A DNA stretch of 8,057 bases, from assembly GCA_015233295.1 (NCBI GenBank), contig JADFYC010000149.1, positions 483-8,539 on the forward strand, given 5' to 3'. The notes beneath the pieces are model-generated. The model was not told the origin of the DNA and made no database searches. It saw only the letters and a program-made list of their open reading frames with translations. Shown piece by piece: positions 5,850 through 8,057 of this stretch; position 1 is the stretch's first letter, and each line of letters opens with the position of its first letter. This DNA comes from Deltaproteobacteria bacterium. Its GTDB lineage: Bacteria > Desulfobacterota > JADFXK01. The translations under genes were made by a program, and so were the position numbers.

Positions 5850-6879
5850 TCTCCGCTCGGCACCGGGAGCATTGTGCCGCGGCAACATCATACTTGCTGA
5901 TGGAGTAACCAACCCGATCGATAAGCAGGTGGCCACAGTTGTAACAATAGGTTTTTTCGCCGTCATCGCCCACCACGTTGCCGGTGTAAACATAGCGCAG
6001 CCCGGCTTTTAGGCCAATGTCTCGGGCTCGCTGGATCACGGCCACGGGTGTGGGACCACGGTCGGTAAGACGGTAGGTGGGGTGAAACCGGCTAATGTGC
6101 CAGGGTGTCTCCGGCCCCAGATCCATCAAAAAGGCGGCAATGTCTTGCATCTCCTCGGCTGAATCATTCAGCCCGGTGACCAGGAGGGTGGTCACTTCTA
6201 CCCAAATACCGAGTTTTTTCATCATCTTTAGTGTGTCAAGGACCACGGATAATTTGGCCCCACATTGCTCCTTATAAAACTCGTCCCGGAAAGACTTCAG
6301 GTCTACATTGGCCGCGTCCAGATAGGGATGAATGGTCTCCAAGGCGTCGGCAGTCATGTAGCCATTGGTCACGAAGATATTGAGCAACCCCTGGGTCTGA
6401 GCTAACTTAGCGGTATCGTAAGCATATTCAAAGAATATGGTTGGCTCCGTATAAGTATAGGAGATAGACCGGCAATTGGCTGCCCTGGCCGCCGCGACGA
6501 CCTGTTCCGGTGGGAAAGGCTCTCCCATAATAGTCCGATGATCGATCGGCAGTTGCGAGATGTCGGCGTTTTGACAGAAGGAACACTTGAAGTTGCAGCC
6601 CACGGTGGCGATGGAATATGATCTACTGCCCGGGGCCAGATGGAAAATAGGCTTTTTTTCGATGGGATCGACATGACGGGCGATGGCTCGGGCATAAACC
6701 AAAGACCTCAAAGTCCCCTGGTCATTTTCCCGGACGCCGCATTTTCCTCTTTTGGCCGGCTTAATCCGGCACAGGTGACCGCACAGGCGGCAGGAGACCA
6801 GGCCATCGTCTCCCTTGTCGTATAACATGGCTTCTTTCTCTGTTTTTAGATCTGACTCGACCCATGTAGTCATGTCCAT
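5830..6879 (-). CDS. amrS: AmmeMemoRadiSam system radical SAM enzyme AmrS
   Basis: This 349-residue radical SAM protein, of the type often labelled PflA-like, belongs with the AmrS enzymes that occur with AmrA (AMMECR1) and AmrB (Memo). The [4Fe-4S] cluster motif CxxxCxxC is at C95, C99 and C102 (VGCNFKCSFCQN). An N-terminal cysteine cluster (C30, C33, C37, C47, in CRLCGHLC and GKCGVREN) is typical of the family. SYTYTEPTIFFEY, NVDLKSF and the C-terminal TGNVVGDDGEKTYC block are also characteristic. Two CxxC pairs (C312/C315, C337/C340) form a probable zinc-ribbon end. The reaction performed by this protein cannot be read from the sequence. Start: the ATG at 6879 has AAGGGGA a few bases upstream; a second ATG follows two codons later. 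No amrA or amrB neighbour is in the window. The stop lies inside the 3' end of the convergent lipoprotein gene (20-base overlap). Confidence 0.92.
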   Translation of the reverse strand: MDMTTWVESDLKTEKEAMLYDKGDDGLVSCRLCGHLCRIKPAKRGKCGVRENDQGTLRSLVYARAIARHVDPIEKKPIFHLAPGSRSYSIATVGCNFKCSFCQNADISQLPIDHRTIMGEPFPPEQVVAAARAANCRSISYTYTEPTIFFEYAYDTAKLAQTQGLLNIFVTNGYMTADALETIHPYLDAANVDLKSFRDEFYKEQCGAKLSVVLDTLKMMKKLGIWVEVTTLLVTGLNDSAEEMQDIAAFLMDLGPETPWHISRFHPTYRLTDRGPTPVAVIQRARDIGLKAGLRYVYTGNVVGDDGEKTYCYNCGHLLIDRVGYSISKYDVAAAQCSRCRAEINGIEM

Positions 6880-6927
6880 GATTGTCCCCTTTTTGGATTT
6901 ATCTGTTTGTTATTGTAAGATAATCAT

Positions 6928-6933
6928 ATTATA
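6928..6933 (-). promoter_or_regulatory. Possible -10 element for amrS
   Basis: On the minus strand a perfect TATAAT lies about 50 bases upstream of the amrS start, in an AT-rich stretch. The region 16–18 bases further upstream (around GAAAAGAGG) has no good -35 box, so this rests on the -10 alone. Confidence 0.35.
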
Positions 6934-7002
6934 AAAGAGAGACGGACACCTCTTTTCTTTTTACCGGTGGCGGTTTCATCCGGTCAAGCTCGAATAATCT
7001 AC

Positions 7003-7031
7003 TTGCCATTCATTTTATCCTGTGCTAAACA
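7003..7031 (+). promoter_or_regulatory. Candidate promoter for tRNA-Pro
   Basis: TTGCCA (7003–7008, five of six to TTGACA) is followed after exactly 17 bases by TAAACA (7026–7031), preceded by TGC as an extended -10. The start would be near 7038, leaving a leader of about 57 bases before the tRNA. That leader can fold through GGCG (7048–7051) with CGCC (7074–7077) and an inner CCTC/GAGG pairing, which may guide 5' trimming. The -10 match is modest. Confidence 0.45.
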
Positions 7032-7094
7032 AAACTGCAACACATTTGGCGACGGTTTCCTCACCCGAGGGAGCGCCGTTACCTATATCTCCGT

Positions 7095-7171
7095 CGGGAC
7101 GTGGCGCAGCCTGGTAGCGCACCTGCCTTGGGCGCAGGGGGCCGCTGGTTCAAATCCAGTCGTCCCGACCA
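7095..7171 (+). tRNA. tRNA-Pro (anticodon UGG), CCA encoded
   Basis: A complete cloverleaf is visible. The acceptor stem CGGGACG/CGTCCCG (7095–7101, 7161–7167) has seven pairs. The D-stem is GCGC/GCGC, with loop AGCCTGGTA. The anticodon stem CCTGC/GCAGG encloses the loop CTTGGGC, with anticodon TGG at 7129–7131 and G37 at 7132. The T-stem GCTGG/CCAGT encloses TTCAAAT. Discriminator A7168 is followed by encoded CCA. The C1–G72 end pair and A73 suit proline identity. The tRNA reads CCA and, by wobble or modification, other CCN codons. A terminator follows 14 bases later. Confidence 0.97.
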
Positions 7172-7184
7172 TAAGATTAAATTT

Positions 7185-7225
7185 AAAGAGAGTGGGTCGG
7201 ACAATACTGCCCCGCTCTTTTTTTT
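7185..7225 (+). terminator. Rho-independent terminator after tRNA-Pro
   Basis: AAAGAG (7185–7190) pairs with CTCTTT (7215–7220); an inner GGG/CCC pairing extends the stem past a small internal loop. A run of eight T (7218–7225) follows. Its place just after the mature tRNA 3' end fits termination of a single-gene tRNA transcript and separates it from the downstream DUF3160 gene. Confidence 0.75.
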
Positions 7226-7278
7226 GTCGGAATCGTTGCAAACCATTCACGGATTGAAGCTCAAAACGCGAGGGGAAG

Positions 7279-8057
7279 ATGCAGAACATACAGTCGGTTT
7301 TAAGTCTTAGACTTTTGTTTTTCAGAATTGTTTCTCCCATCGCGTCTAAGCATATTCTGAGACGCCTGTCCTTCCTTAGTCTTGGTCTATCTTTAGCATT
7401 GGGCGTGATGTTTTTCGGTGCCACAGTACTTCCGGCCCTGGCTGCTCCTCCGGCAGAGCTCAAATTACCGGCCATCGGCGCCGTGCGATTTGCCGCCGTG
7501 CCGGCTGAGAAAAAGAATACTATTGCTCCGGAACTCAAGGAAACCAAGTTTGCCGCCGAAAAAGCCAGCAACTTCAAGGCCGTGACTAACCTACTCGGCG
7601 TGAAGCTGTCTACGACGCAAAAAAAATTTTTGGATCAAAATAAATTCCTCCTGGTCCCGCTCAACGCCACGAAGTTTAACAAGTTCAGTGATACCGTCGG
7701 GTACCAAGATTATGACGAGATGCTGACTATCTTCGATAAAATTGGCGGATTTTTTGATCCCATGTTGCGCAAACCGGAAAATACCCGCCTGGTGACGCCG
7801 GACATCGTGCTCCACGCGTTTCATAAGTTTTTTGAAAATTCTTTGAAAGCTATTGAAAAAAAAGAGCTCGGCCAAACCTTGCGTGATTTCTTGAACTCGT
7901 CCCAACAAAAAGCCGTGAATTACAAAAAAAACACCACCGGAGATTTATCCAGGCACTTTGAGACCATCGCCGCCCAACTCACCGTGCCGCTGATCCTGGC
8001 AGAAAACGGAAATTGGAATCTGCAGAAACAGTCATTCGAAGAAGTTCAAACCCGGTT
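7279..8057 (+). CDS. Secreted DUF3160-family protein, 5' part (cut by window edge)
   Basis: An open frame of 259 codons runs to the window end without a stop. Residues 1–55 look like a long Sec signal peptide: basic residues up to RRL (28–30), a hydrophobic core (31–51) and an A-L-A cleavage site (53–55) before APPAELK. An Ala/Pro/Lys-rich linker follows to about residue 95. From about 100, the pattern LSTTQKKFLDQNKFLLVP and then TPDIVLHAFHKFFENSLKAI (173–192) resembles the start of DUF3160 proteins, which typically show a V-T-x-D-x-x-L-H-x-x-H-x-x-F-[DE] signature. The function of DUF3160 is unknown; an exported, cell-surface or periplasmic location is inferred. The family is usually much longer, so most of the protein lies beyond the window. 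The ATG has GAGGGG three to four bases upstream. No clear promoter is visible between the tRNA terminator and the start. Confidence 0.7.
   Translation, partial: MQNIQSVLSLRLLFFRIVSPIASKHILRRLSFLSLGLSLALGVMFFGATVLPALAAPPAELKLPAIGAVRFAAVPAEKKNTIAPELKETKFAAEKASNFKAVTNLLGVKLSTTQKKFLDQNKFLLVPLNATKFNKFSDTVGYQDYDEMLTIFDKIGGFFDPMLRKPENTRLVTPDIVLHAFHKFFENSLKAIEKKELGQTLRDFLNSSQQKAVNYKKNTTGDLSRHFETIAAQLTVPLILAENGNWNLQKQSFEEVQTR

Noticed and set aside
7095..7278. Possible attachment site for an integrated element at the tRNA 3' end
   Set aside because: No second copy of the tRNA 3' end and no integrase is visible in the window.
6967..7310. Plus-strand reading frames running across the tRNA gene (6967–7257 and 7101–7310)
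   Set aside because: They cross the mature tRNA and its terminator, lack family features, and one starts inside the tRNA.
7083..7577. Minus-strand reading frame of 164 codons containing a GTTGFEPA...RCATRLRHVPT-like string
   Set aside because: That string is the well-known artefact of translating the antisense of a tRNA gene; the rest is antisense to the DUF3160 gene and the terminator.

Overview
The window reads as a chromosomal segment of a bacterium with mid-range GC. The minus-strand order rpmE – DUF1385 – prfA – prmC is the arrangement I associate with Desulfobacterota and related deltaproteobacterial lineages. AmrS, an FG-GAP/VCBS lipoprotein and a DUF3160 protein fit an anaerobic, environmental member of such a group. 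The species cannot be named from this sequence. No transposase, phage, CRISPR or resistance gene is visible.

Left part (1–3180, minus strand): a translation block. rpmE (ribosomal protein L31, zinc type) comes first, with a candidate promoter and a foldable leader. It is followed by a DUF1385/YqhQ-like membrane protein, prfA (release factor RF1) and prmC. PrmC methylates the RF1 GGQ glutamine; its gene starts 6 bases after the prfA stop and runs off the left edge. Substrate and modifying enzyme are therefore encoded side by side.

Middle (3181–3635): no gene. This stretch holds several structured elements: a 12-base perfect palindrome, an 11-base tandem duplication, a 61-base imperfect palindrome resembling a widespread intergenic repeat, two mutually exclusive hairpins with T-runs on opposite strands, and an extended -10 promoter (TGCTATAAT).

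Right part: that promoter faces a 737-residue FG-GAP/VCBS lipoprotein gene (3636–5849, plus). Its 14 repeats at a 48–49 residue pitch suggest two seven-bladed beta-propellers. It converges with, and overlaps by 20 bases, amrS (5830–6879, minus), the radical SAM enzyme of the AmmeMemoRadiSam group. AmrA/AmrB partner genes are not in the window. Then come tRNA-Pro(UGG) with encoded CCA (7095–7171), a rho-independent terminator, and the 5' part of a secreted DUF3160-family protein gene (7279 to the right edge).

Most genes are housekeeping. The least characterised parts are the double-propeller lipoprotein, the DUF3160 protein, the solitary amrS and the structured intergenic region. I do not see a convincing new multi-gene system.
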